29,863 bases of DNA from Stomatobaculum sp. (GTDB lineage Bacteria; Bacillota_A; Clostridia; Lachnospirales; Lachnospiraceae), in NCBI GenBank assembly GCA_017449925.1, contig JAFSYO010000173.1:1-29863 (forward strand). Direction: 5' to 3'. The notes beneath the pieces are model-generated. The model was not told where the DNA came from. It was given only the letters and a program-made list of their open reading frames with translations, and ran no database searches. Below, one piece after another: positions 1 to 7,119 of this stretch (the stretch's first letter is position 1; each line of letters opens with the position of its first letter). The position numbers and the translations under genes were made by a program.

Positions 1-136
1 AGGCCAAGGGTTTGCTTACAGCTTCCTTCAGATTCCACCTCACGATGGACACCCTTGCTGTTCAGCTATGTACTTCGTCGTTGCCTACGCGTACTCGGGA
101 CTTTCACCCGTTAGAGCGCGCCCATGGCGCGCAAAC
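1..136 (-). mobile_element. Group IIC intron, 5' part (domain I), cut by window edge
   Basis: Read on the minus strand, the RNA begins near position 136 with GUUUGCGCGCC and continues with GGGUGAAAGUCCCGAG, AAGGGUGUCC and GUGGAAUCUGAAGGAAGC. These are hallmark domain I segments of bacterial group II introns, and the order and spacing closely follow the Oceanobacillus iheyensis class C intron as I recall it. The intron starts right after the T-run of the terminator at 138-172, which is the known insertion preference of class C introns. The remainder, including the reverse transcriptase/maturase gene and domain V, would lie left of position 1, so intactness cannot be judged. The exact first base (136 or 137) is uncertain by one. 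Confidence 0.85.
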
Positions 137-137
137 C

Positions 138-172
138 AAAAAAGAGGTCCGGCTTTCCGCCGGGCCTCTTTT
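138..172 (-). terminator. Rho-independent terminator of the CW_7 protein gene
   Basis: On the minus strand a GC-rich stem (AAAGAGGCCCGGC pairing with GCCGGACCTCTTT, one mismatch) with a GGAAA loop is followed by six T. It lies just behind the stop codon at 194 and is also the apparent target of the group IIC intron. Confidence 0.85.
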
Positions 173-193
173 CTAAATAACTGATTCTGCTGC

Positions 194-709
194 TTACTTT
201 CTCAGCATTTCGTTGACTCTCTTCTGGACCTGCTCATAATTATAGCCGGCCGCCGTCAGTTTTTTCTTTCTCTCTTCTCCGTTGCCGTAGTTGCCGCGGA
301 TCACTTCCTTCGCGATCTCGTCGATGCTCTTCAGCTGAGGCGCTGCCGGAGCCGGAGCTGCCGCAGGAGCCGGTGCCGCTGCAGGAGTGGGTGCCGACGC
401 AGGTTTCTGCGCCGACGCAAAAACCGGTGCCGAGGGTTTGGGCGCTGATGTAGAAACCGGTGCCGAGGGCTTAGGCGTCGGTGCAGGAGCTGCTGCCGCA
501 GGCTTCGGCGCCGCCGGCGCTGCAGGTGCAGCTGCTGCCGCGGGCTTTTGCGCTGCCGCTCCCGCTGCTGAATTCTTTAAATTTGCAAATTTACTGAATG
601 CTGTCGCCGCCGGAGCCGCAGGCTTCGGTGCCGCCTCTTCTTTGGCAGAGTTCTTCATATTTGCCAGTTTATTGAATGCTGAAGAAATCGGTTTTCCTTC
701 CTGACCCAT
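194..709 (-). CDS. Ala/Pro-rich protein with C-terminal CW_7 (Cpl-7-like) domain
   Basis: This 171-residue protein has three parts. The N-terminus carries two related segments, AFNKLANMKNSA and AFSKFANLKNSA, about 30 residues apart. A low-complexity linker of Ala, Pro, Lys and Ser covers roughly residues 45-125. The last about 44 residues match the CW_7 repeat of the Cpl-7 phage lysozyme (SIDEIAKEVIRGNYGNGEER, then a YNYEQVQKRVNEML-type helix). In Cpl-7 this repeat binds cell-wall muropeptides. No signal peptide or membrane segment is visible, so a wall-binding role is not obvious; CW_7-like repeats also occur in other contexts. The start is set by AAGGAGG 8 bases before ATG. It is monocistronic with its own terminator. 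Function is unknown; only the domain call is reasonably firm. Confidence 0.8.
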   Translation of the reverse strand: MGQEGKPISSAFNKLANMKNSAKEEAAPKPAAPAATAFSKFANLKNSAAGAAAQKPAAAAAPAAPAAPKPAAAAPAPTPKPSAPVSTSAPKPSAPVFASAQKPASAPTPAAAPAPAAAPAPAAPQLKSIDEIAKEVIRGNYGNGEERKKKLTAAGYNYEQVQKRVNEMLRK

Positions 710-771
710 AAGTTTTCCTCCTTCATAATTCTCTGGGACAATTATATTATATCATCCGCAAGACAGACTGA

Positions 772-2775
772 TCATAGTTTTTTTCGAACCTCGACGGTAT
801 TGTCATTCATGGTCGTGGCTTCCGCGAGATCCGACAGCCGCGCGTGCTGCAGCGCGTTCACGCCCAGACCGCTCTTTGTGAGTGCGTGGGCGTAGACACC
901 GGGCGCTGCCGCCGCTCCTTTTGCGACCAGTTCCGTCACATACGCTGTAAAGCGGACGCAGGCAAGGTCGTTGAAGACTTCGATGTCATCCCCCGTAACG
1001 ATTCCCCGTTCTCCGGCATCCTCCGGATGAAGACACAGGATCATCGGACCGCGGGCAGGGATCAGATCCTCCGTCCGCTCGTGGAAAACGGAATTCAGCG
1101 TCCAGAGTCCCGGCACGGAAATGAGACGCAGCGATTCGGGCCCTCCATAGGGCGGCTTCCAGCGGGGGACCGGGTCCCCCATCGTCTCATTGACGATCTT
1201 CCACTGTCTTCCCTCCTTCATGAACCGCAGGTGATCCGCATAAGGGACCGTGACCGCACCGCCGCTGTGAAGACGATTCACCTCTTCTTCCGGGAGCAGA
1301 GCGGCGTTCCCCTTCAGACCAGCCAGGAGTTTTTCGAACATCTCCTCCTCCGTACGGCGGAAATAGGCGTCTTTAAAACCCATTGCTTCCGCCATGGCCT
1401 GAAATGTCTGCCAGTCTGACCTGCATTCGCCGGGCGGATCGATCAGCTTCGGCGCCGCGGACAGGGTACAGTAGCCATAAGCAGTATAGACATCTGACTG
1501 CTCCACAGAATATGCCGCTGGGAGAATGATGTCCGCATACCGGGCAGTATCTGTCATTACTCTCTCGTGGACTACCGTGAAGAGATCCTCCCGGGAAAGG
1601 CCTCGAAGCACCGCCTTCGTGTCACTGACCGAGTTTGCCGGATTGCTTCCGTAGACATAGAGACTCCGGACTGCCGGATCGCAGATCCCTTCACCCAGCT
1701 GATTAATATTGATCGCGGGGTGATTCCCCCGGAACTCCGGCGGGTCGACAATGTCGGTGTCTATGTAGCCTCCGCCTGTGGGACTGCAGCCGCACAGACC
1801 TCCTCCAGGATGCTTCCATGCGCCGGTGTACTGGGAAAGGATCGTGATGATGCGGGCAGTCATTCCGCCGTTCGCATAGCGGGAAAAGCCGGAGCCCAGG
1901 AGGATCACCGGAGCCTTTGCAGCCGCGTATTCCCGGGCCAGCGCCTCGATCTTCTCCGCCGGCACCCCGCAGATCTCCGCCGCCCATTCCGGCGTATACC
2001 CGGAAAGGCTGTCCCTGAAAGTCTCATACCCGTATCCCCAAGTCTTCAGATACTCTCTGTCGGCGAGTCCTTCCCGTTCCAGGACATGCATCATGGCAAG
2101 GGCCAGGGCGCCGTCGGTCCCGGGACGGACCAGCAGCAGTTCATCGCTGAAGGGCGCCATGTCGATCCCGCAGACCTCCACGGTCACGACCCGTTTCCCC
2201 TTTTCCCGGAATTCCCGGAGCTGCCGCATCATGGGATTCCGCGTAGCCGGGACATTGCTGCTCCAGACGATCAGAAAATCGCTGTCTTTCGTCTCCCGTG
2301 GATCAAGACAGCCGACGCTGCCCATCACAGACTGATACCCTGCGCCCTTTGCGTTCGCGCATAGGGTGCGCACCAGACCGCGGCTTCCAAGACGGTTGAA
2401 AAACGCCCAGCCGCAGCTCCGCTGGAGTGGCGTCATAATGCCGGAATAATTGCACCATGCGATCGCTTCGGAGCCGTATTCCCGGAAAATTTCTTTCCAG
2501 CGCCCGGATATCTCTTCCAGAGCCTCATCCCAGCTGATCCTGACGAAGGTTCCGGAGCCTTTCGCCCCGTTCCTCTTCATAGGAAACAGTATGCGGTCCT
2601 CCGCATTGACGGAACGCTCGTAGCGTCCCATCTTTCTGCAGAGTCCGCCGGGGGAGACCGGATGCAGTGGATCCGGATGCACACCTTTCAGGCGTCCGTT
2701 TTCTATTTCCGCATAAAACCCGCAGCTGGAAGGACAGTCATAGGGACATACGGCATAACCTGTCCGTAAAGTCAT
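772..2775 (-). CDS. Molybdopterin-dependent oxidoreductase (DMSO reductase/formate dehydrogenase superfamily)
   Basis: A 667-residue member of the BisC/FdhF superfamily, which binds a bis-molybdopterin guanine dinucleotide Mo or W centre. The N-terminus has the 4Fe-4S motif C10-X3-C14-X3-C18-X27-C46 (CPYDCPSSC, then GGLCRKM). Cofactor-domain landmarks follow: SWDEALEEI, WCNYSG, a C-A-N-A-K-G-A-G-Y stretch where the metal ligand is expected, the VWSSNVPAT loop, and a C-terminal dinucleotide-binding domain (LCLHPEDAGERGI, NDLACVRFTAYVTE). No twin-arginine signal is seen, so it is probably cytoplasmic. No partner Fe-S or membrane subunit and no molybdenum cofactor gene lies beside it. The ligand residue is not clear from the sequence and the substrate cannot be predicted. 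The ATG at 2775 has GGAAGG upstream. Confidence 0.88.
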   Translation of the reverse strand: MTLRTGYAVCPYDCPSSCGFYAEIENGRLKGVHPDPLHPVSPGGLCRKMGRYERSVNAEDRILFPMKRNGAKGSGTFVRISWDEALEEISGRWKEIFREYGSEAIAWCNYSGIMTPLQRSCGWAFFNRLGSRGLVRTLCANAKGAGYQSVMGSVGCLDPRETKDSDFLIVWSSNVPATRNPMMRQLREFREKGKRVVTVEVCGIDMAPFSDELLLVRPGTDGALALAMMHVLEREGLADREYLKTWGYGYETFRDSLSGYTPEWAAEICGVPAEKIEALAREYAAAKAPVILLGSGFSRYANGGMTARIITILSQYTGAWKHPGGGLCGCSPTGGGYIDTDIVDPPEFRGNHPAININQLGEGICDPAVRSLYVYGSNPANSVSDTKAVLRGLSREDLFTVVHERVMTDTARYADIILPAAYSVEQSDVYTAYGYCTLSAAPKLIDPPGECRSDWQTFQAMAEAMGFKDAYFRRTEEEMFEKLLAGLKGNAALLPEEEVNRLHSGGAVTVPYADHLRFMKEGRQWKIVNETMGDPVPRWKPPYGGPESLRLISVPGLWTLNSVFHERTEDLIPARGPMILCLHPEDAGERGIVTGDDIEVFNDLACVRFTAYVTELVAKGAAAAPGVYAHALTKSGLGVNALQHARLSDLAEATTMNDNTVEVRKKL

Positions 2776-2800
2776 CGTAAACCTTCCTTTCTTTCCAGTA

Positions 2801-2833
2801 TCTTTTTCGTATCTTTTTCAAGTCTTTTTCATT
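2801..2833. repeat. Three tandem 11-bp repeats (TCTTTTTC core)
   Basis: The octamer TCTTTTTC occurs at 2801-2808, 2812-2819 and 2823-2830, exactly 11 bp apart, in the leader of the molybdoenzyme gene. It may be a phased protein-binding array or replication slippage; the sequence does not decide. Confidence 0.6.
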
Positions 2834-2890
2834 TATATTATATACATATCATCTTCCGGCTGTCTGCCGAAAAAACAGGAGGTAATATAA

Positions 2891-2986
2891 ATGACGAAGT
2901 TCGGAATCATCGGTGCAGGAGGGATCGCGCGCACCATGGCGGAAACGATCCGGGCACAGTTCGGAATCGTTTACCCCTTCGAGTGA
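2891..2986 (+). pseudogene. N-terminal remnant of a Gfo/Idh/MocA-family oxidoreductase
   Basis: A strong ribosome binding site (AGGAGG, 8 bases upstream) leads into a 31-codon reading frame beginning MTKFGIIGAGGIARTMAETI, the classic Rossmann GxGxxG opening of Gfo/Idh/MocA NAD(P)-dependent sugar dehydrogenases. Full-length members are about 330 residues. Here the frame leaves the family pattern after about 25 residues and stops at 2986, and the next 30 bases run into the tRNA-Ala terminator. The 11-mer AGTTCGGAATC occurs near both the start and the end of the remnant, which may mark a deletion. It looks like the surviving 5' end of a deleted gene, with translation signals still intact. Confidence 0.7.
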
Positions 2987-3010
2987 GAAAACGCGAAAGA
3001 TCCATAAGCA

Positions 3011-3058
3011 AAAAATACCCCGGTGTTTCAGCCTTTTCAGGCTGAAGCGCCGGGTTTT
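3011..3058 (-). terminator. Terminator of tRNA-Ala, also usable from the plus strand
   Basis: A 15-bp stem including two G-U pairs (left arm 3019-3033, right arm 3040-3054) with a 6-base loop. On the minus strand it ends in TATTTTTTGC, and on the plus strand in TTTTCTG. It lies 15 bases beyond the 3' end of tRNA-Ala. Confidence 0.85.
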
Positions 3059-3072
3059 CTGCAATAAAAAAA

Positions 3073-3145
<73 letters not shown>

Positions 3146-3172
3146 ATTTGCGGTCTTCCGACCAACAACGAT

Positions 3173-3201
3173 ATTATAGTATTAAACCATCATTCGCGCA
3201 A
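3173..3201 (-). promoter_or_regulatory. Sigma-A promoter of tRNA-Ala
   Basis: On the minus strand, TTGCGC (3196-3201) is separated by 17 bp from a perfect TATAAT (3173-3178). It lies 28 bp upstream of the tRNA and 18 bp behind the EamA stop codon. Confidence 0.75.
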
Positions 3202-3218
3202 GCACTATTTTTTCAGCT

Positions 3219-4103
3219 TTATTCCTGCTGTTTTTCCGGCTTCGCCGGCGGCATCAGCTCGCTTCCCGCCGCAGCCCCGATGATCAGAAAAGCTCCGGCC
3301 CATCCTGCAGGGGACATCGGTTCCTTCAGGAAAAAAGCGGAACAAAGCACGGCCACCACCGGCTCCAGGTAGCCGAGGATGGCGACAGTCTGGACCGGAA
3401 GACTTCCCATACCGCTCAGGTAAAGGTTGTAAGCAACGCCAGTGTGGAAGACACCAAGAAGAAGGATGACCAGCAAAGAAACAAGATCCGGACGCAGCTC
3501 CTTCCCCATGTTCCGGGCCAGGAGGTACGGAAGAATCACTGCTGCTGACACGGAAAGCTGTATGATGGTCTTGTCCCCGGCGGAAATATGCCGGATGTTA
3601 CGATTGCAGATCACGATTCCTACAAATCCCAAAGCTGCTCCCAGTCCCATCAGGACCCCCGGCACGTTCCCCCCGCTTCCGCCGAGAACGCCGGACACCA
3701 GGACGACGCCCAGAAAAGCTGCGATCACAAAGGGGACCTTCCGCGGATCCATAGGCTCTTTCAGCACCAGCGGCGCGATGAGAATCACGATGAGAGGAGC
3801 CAGGTAGTTGCATAGGCTCGCCACCGCCACCGTGGTGGTGACATAAGCGGCAAAAAGAAAAGTCCAGTTCAACCCCAGGAAAACGCCTGACAAAAGAAGC
3901 CATTTCCTGTTCCGGAGGATCGCCTTCCGTTCAAGGCTCTTTCCATGTCTTTTCTGCCACAGAAGCAGGAACAGGGTGCCGATCACTCCGCGGCAGAAGG
4001 CCGCGGTTTCACTCGGCAGGCTGCAGTATCTTAAAAACAGTCCGGTCGTGCCGAAGATCACCACCGCGGCGATATATTTTAATCTCTCAAGACGCAGATT
4101 CAA
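3219..4103 (-). CDS. EamA/DMT-family transporter
   Basis: A 294-residue integral membrane protein with about ten hydrophobic segments arranged as two EamA repeats (roughly residues 8-135 and 150-280). Family features include the opening KYIAAVVIFGTTGLFLRYC, the segment around NYLAPLIVILIAPLVLKEP closing repeat 1, and LGYLEPVVAVLCSAFFLKEP closing repeat 2. DMT transporters export or import metabolites; the substrate is not predictable. The start is a TTG at 4103 that overlaps the TGA of the upstream gene (TTGA). A later start would remove the first membrane segment, so TTG with translational coupling is preferred. It is the last gene of the minus-strand operon; no terminator is seen before tRNA-Ala on the same strand. 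Confidence 0.88.
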   Translation of the reverse strand: MNLRLERLKYIAAVVIFGTTGLFLRYCSLPSETAAFCRGVIGTLFLLLWQKRHGKSLERKAILRNRKWLLLSGVFLGLNWTFLFAAYVTTTVAVASLCNYLAPLIVILIAPLVLKEPMDPRKVPFVIAAFLGVVLVSGVLGGSGGNVPGVLMGLGAALGFVGIVICNRNIRHISAGDKTIIQLSVSAAVILPYLLARNMGKELRPDLVSLLVILLLGVFHTGVAYNLYLSGMGSLPVQTVAILGYLEPVVAVLCSAFFLKEPMSPAGWAGAFLIIGAAAGSELMPPAKPEKQQE

Positions 4104-5233
4104 TTCGTGTATTCTCCGTATTCACAGCCGGCGTGGGAAAAATCTATCACATCCTTCAGGACCATCTTCCAGCCCTTTCTGTCGTAAAGGCGTACAGTCC
4201 CCCGGCCGTTTCCTCCGTTCCAGAGGCGGTTATGACGCTTCGCGCCGTCCGGCGATTCGTAATTGACGAACAGCATGTCTTTTTTCAGGCAATGGACCTC
4301 CGTGTCCATCGCGCTGAACAGATTGGTCTGACGAATATGCCAGACGACTTCATCCGGCTTTTCCTCAAAGGAGAACTTTGTCCTGACCCCCAGCCAGAAG
4401 TGGGAAAAATTAAAGTCGTACTCTTTGCCTTCGTAGAAGAAAACGCCCAGAAGAAGGCGGTTCAGGGCCCATCCGAAGATCTTCGGTCTGCCGCCGCCGA
4501 TATCAAAAACGCTGTTCTGAAGTTTTCTGCCGGTGCGCCGGCTTTTCAGACAATTGGAAGAGATCCACACCCAGGGGGTCGTGAAATCGCTCCCCCAGTT
4601 CTTGTCGGCATAGCCGAAGCAGGTCTCCGGGCGTACAGTATAAGTCCTGCCGTTGTGGACGATGGTCCCGCTGTAGGCGGTCTTCATTCCTTCAGCGTGC
4701 CAGTACATGGCAAAGGCATTCAATGTCCGGAACAGGCGGGAAGCCCCGAAACCCACATTGAAGGCGATCTTTTTATCCACCTTAAGGTCCCAGCGGATCT
4801 CCCCGCTGCCGCACATCCATTCCGGATGTGCCAGGGCCTCTTTCTCCGTGACCCGGACGCTGCCCTTCAGGATGGTTTCAGAAGCAGCACAATCCTCTGC
4901 TTCCACCCGGTACGGCGCGTCCGCATGCAGCGACACTTTATTCCACGGGAAAAAGCGGTGCAGCTGGCAGTGTTCCTCTCCCCAGCATCCAGCCTTGACC
5001 ATCAGGTAGGAAGGTTTTTTCCCCGCCTCCTTGTTTTCCGGCAGCTGTCCCAGCACAGCCTCCTTTTCCGCCAGATCAGGATTGCACAAAAAGAACTCCA
5101 GGAAAAACGCCTTTTCCTGTCCATTGGTTTCGTCCACTGCGGTGAAAGAATGCCACCACCAGTCATAACCCTGTTTCCGAAGCGCTCCCCGCAGCATGCA
5201 GGCATCCCTGCTGATGTCGTGACGATTAAACAC
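4100..5233 (-). CDS. Tocopherol cyclase-like family protein
   Basis: A 377-residue soluble protein matching the tocopherol cyclase-like family (Pfam Tocopherol_cycl). The diagnostic stretch is FGYADKNWGSDFTTPWVWIS in the middle of the protein. Plant tocopherol cyclase forms the chromanol ring of vitamin E, but firmicutes lack that pathway. Bacterial homologues are lipocalin-like barrels of unknown activity, so a function in lipid or hydrophobic-ligand metabolism is only a guess. The start is GTG at 5233: the nearby ATG is out of frame and stops after four codons, whereas GGGGAGG lies 9 bases before the GTG. The upstream gene ends 3 bases earlier and the EamA gene overlaps the stop codon, so the three are probably co-translated. 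Confidence 0.8.
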   Translation of the reverse strand: MFNRHDISRDACMLRGALRKQGYDWWWHSFTAVDETNGQEKAFFLEFFLCNPDLAEKEAVLGQLPENKEAGKKPSYLMVKAGCWGEEHCQLHRFFPWNKVSLHADAPYRVEAEDCAASETILKGSVRVTEKEALAHPEWMCGSGEIRWDLKVDKKIAFNVGFGASRLFRTLNAFAMYWHAEGMKTAYSGTIVHNGRTYTVRPETCFGYADKNWGSDFTTPWVWISSNCLKSRRTGRKLQNSVFDIGGGRPKIFGWALNRLLLGVFFYEGKEYDFNFSHFWLGVRTKFSFEEKPDEVVWHIRQTNLFSAMDTEVHCLKKDMLFVNYESPDGAKRHNRLWNGGNGRGTVRLYDRKGWKMVLKDVIDFSHAGCEYGEYTN

Positions 5234-5236
5234 AGC

Positions 5237-5968
5237 TCATTTCCTCCCCGCCAGTCCGGCGATCGCCTTTTTCATCCTGCAGGTCCGGTCCCTGCAGTTC
5301 TCGCACCGCAGATTCCTGTTGGAGCCGTACCAGAACCGCTCCGGATGAGACGCGTAAACCAGCTCCCAGTGGATCAGGACGACGCAGGATGTAAAAAAGA
5401 GAGTCCAGCTGAAAAAATTCCTGATAAGCAGCATCGGCGTGAACATCATAAAATGACCCCAGTCATAGATCCTGCAGTTCACGCAGCAGCGGTTTTTCAT
5501 AATGCAAGTCTGGAAAGGGCAGAACAGAAGAATACAGATATAATCGCAGAGAAAATAGAATACTGAAAGGAGAAGCAGCTCTTCCTCGTGGATCACGCCG
5601 AAGCAGTACAGAAGTCCCACCACAGCGTTTCCGGAAAGCCAGACCAGCATCACAAGCCAGGCCTTGCGGTTCATTTCCTGGACGAATTTCAGAAGTTCGA
5701 ACTCCGAATACTCCGGGTCCGGATCAAAGTTTTCGTCCTTTGATTTCAGCAGAGCCATGGTGCGCAGCTTCCCGGGAAACAGATGAGATATCATAATGCA
5801 CATGAAGACAGCCCAGAGGACATGCAGCGGCGTGATGCCGTATTTCAGGTTCTGGGTCATCATGGCGGTCACTTGTTCCTTTTTTGTTAAATAGAGGACC
5901 AGGACCGCCAGAAATATAAGGATCCTGCAGATAAACTTTCTGATGTATTTACGGAAATTTCTGGTCAT
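5237..5968 (-). CDS. Unknown membrane protein with C-terminal cysteine cluster
   Basis: A 243-residue protein that I do not recognise. It begins MTRNFRKYIRKF, then has hydrophobic segments near residues 12-28, 45-60, 100-120 and 125-150, and one or two around 180-205. Cysteine-rich patches (CIMKNRCCVNCRIYDWGH and, near the end, CENCRDRTCRMKK) suggest a metal site on one side of the membrane. The reading frame is open further upstream, but the start at 5968 is chosen because ATG overlaps the stop of the VanZ gene (ATGA) and GGGAGG precedes it. Its place between vanZ-like and tocopherol-cyclase-like genes suggests shared expression but reveals no activity. Confidence 0.7.
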   Translation of the reverse strand: MTRNFRKYIRKFICRILIFLAVLVLYLTKKEQVTAMMTQNLKYGITPLHVLWAVFMCIMISHLFPGKLRTMALLKSKDENFDPDPEYSEFELLKFVQEMNRKAWLVMLVWLSGNAVVGLLYCFGVIHEEELLLLSVFYFLCDYICILLFCPFQTCIMKNRCCVNCRIYDWGHFMMFTPMLLIRNFFSWTLFFTSCVVLIHWELVYASHPERFWYGSNRNLRCENCRDRTCRMKKAIAGLAGRK

Positions 5969-6462
5969 AAGACCTCCCGCTGATTCTTTCTCAGAGTACA
6001 GCTGCTGCAGAAAAACAGGACACACCAGCCAAGCAGGAGCCCTGCCAGGACTCCTGCGCTGTCCAGCACCACATCGGTCCACATGCAGGCCCTGCCGGGC
6101 ACGAACATCTGATGTATCTCATCGGAAGCAGCGTATCCAATACCAGCGGCCCATGCCCTGATCCCCTGGCGGATACAATCTGTTTTTCCGCTGCCCGCCT
6201 GGAAGAACACTCCTGCGAGAAGCGCCCCCAACACAGCATATTCAAAAAAATGGGCCGTTTTCCTCACCTTGTGATCCATGGATTTCACAACGGCCTGCTG
6301 CTCCTCCGCGGACATTCCGCGGAATCCGGGCACCAGAAGTACTGCCGCTGTCCGGCCGATGAGATAACTGTCCTCTGTGGAACTGGCGGCATCTTTAGAT
6401 GAAAAACAGAAGATCACCGCCATCCAGAGTACCGTCAGCAGCAGAAAGACCCGTCTTCTCAC
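5965..6462 (-). CDS. VanZ-like family membrane protein
   Basis: A 165-residue protein with four to five membrane segments and the VanZ-like signature: an SSKD motif near residue 22, HKVRKTAHFFEYAVLGALL in the middle, and SDEIHQMFVPGR...TDVVLDSAG. VanZ gives low-level teicoplanin resistance in enterococci, but most family members are chromosomal proteins of unknown role. The start is GTG at 6462, which overlaps the TGA of the thrH-like gene (GTGA). The ATGA at the other end couples it to the next membrane protein. There is no van cluster nearby, so a glycopeptide-resistance call is not justified. Confidence 0.88.
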   Translation of the reverse strand: MRRRVFLLLTVLWMAVIFCFSSKDAASSTEDSYLIGRTAAVLLVPGFRGMSAEEQQAVVKSMDHKVRKTAHFFEYAVLGALLAGVFFQAGSGKTDCIRQGIRAWAAGIGYAASDEIHQMFVPGRACMWTDVVLDSAGVLAGLLLGWCVLFFCSSCTLRKNQREVL

Positions 6463-7061
6463 TTCATAGCCGCCCGGATTGCCGCAAGCAGCTCATTGTA
6501 AGTCTCGAAAGCCGGAAGTTCCGGATAGTCCGCTTTGATCTTTTCTGTGCTGCGGAACAGGAAGCCTGCCTTGCTTGCGAGAATCATATCCAGGTCATTG
6601 TAGCTGTCTCCGCAGGCGATGGTGTCATAACCGATGGACTGCAGCGCCTTCACGGTGGAGAGTTTGGACTTTTCGATGCGCATTTTGAATCCTGTGATCT
6701 CGCCGTTTTCCGCCACCTCCAGAGAATTGCAGAAGATCGTCGGCCATCCCAGCTTTTTCATCAGCGGGGTAGCGAACTGTGTGAAGGTGTCACTCAGGAT
6801 CAGCACCTGCCCCTCCGCCCTGAGCTGGTCCAGGAATTCCTTTGCCCCCGGCATCGGGTCGATCTTTGCGATGGTCTCCTGGATCTCTTTCAGTCCCAGG
6901 CCGTGTTCTTTGAGGATGCCGATCCTCCAGCGCATCAGTTTGTCGTAGTCCGGCTCGTCCCTGGTGGTCCGCTTCAGCTCCGGAATGCCGCTGGCCTGGG
7001 AAAATGCGATCCAGATCTCCGGTACGAGAACTCCTTCAAGATCAAGACAGGTAATGTACAT
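6459..7061 (-). CDS. thrH: ThrH: phosphoserine phosphatase / homoserine phosphotransferase
   Basis: A 200-residue HAD-superfamily phosphatase. Motif I is D7-L-E9-G-V (the ThrH variant of DxDGT), motif II is S90-D91 in LILSDTF, K133 lies in the motif III region, and motif IV is GDSYNDLDM (D152, N155, D156). The opening MYITCLDLEGVLVPEIWIAF and overall length match Pseudomonas ThrH, which removes phosphate from phosphoserine and can pass it to homoserine. It would thus supply serine or O-phosphohomoserine for threonine. GGAGG lies 7 bases before the ATG. It is 58 bp downstream of the LarA-family gene with no clear terminator, so it is likely in the same transcript. Confidence 0.88.
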   Translation of the reverse strand: MYITCLDLEGVLVPEIWIAFSQASGIPELKRTTRDEPDYDKLMRWRIGILKEHGLGLKEIQETIAKIDPMPGAKEFLDQLRAEGQVLILSDTFTQFATPLMKKLGWPTIFCNSLEVAENGEITGFKMRIEKSKLSTVKALQSIGYDTIACGDSYNDLDMILASKAGFLFRSTEKIKADYPELPAFETYNELLAAIRAAMK

Positions 7062-7119
7062 CGTTCTACCTCCAGTTTTTCTTTTTAATCATACAGATAT
7101 TCTGTAAAAAATCCGGTAT

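Noticed and set aside
387..704. Plus-strand open frame rich in Gly/Ala
   Set aside because: It is the reverse complement of the Ala/Pro-rich CW_7 gene; no ribosome binding site and composition explained by the opposite strand.
4133..5566. Plus-strand open frame of 477 codons
   Set aside because: It lies opposite the tocopherol-cyclase-like and membrane protein genes; high GC at third positions keeps it open, and its product resembles no protein.
5965..6462. Vancomycin/teicoplanin resistance gene
   Set aside because: VanZ-like proteins are common outside van clusters; no vanHAX or regulator is present, so only the family name is kept.
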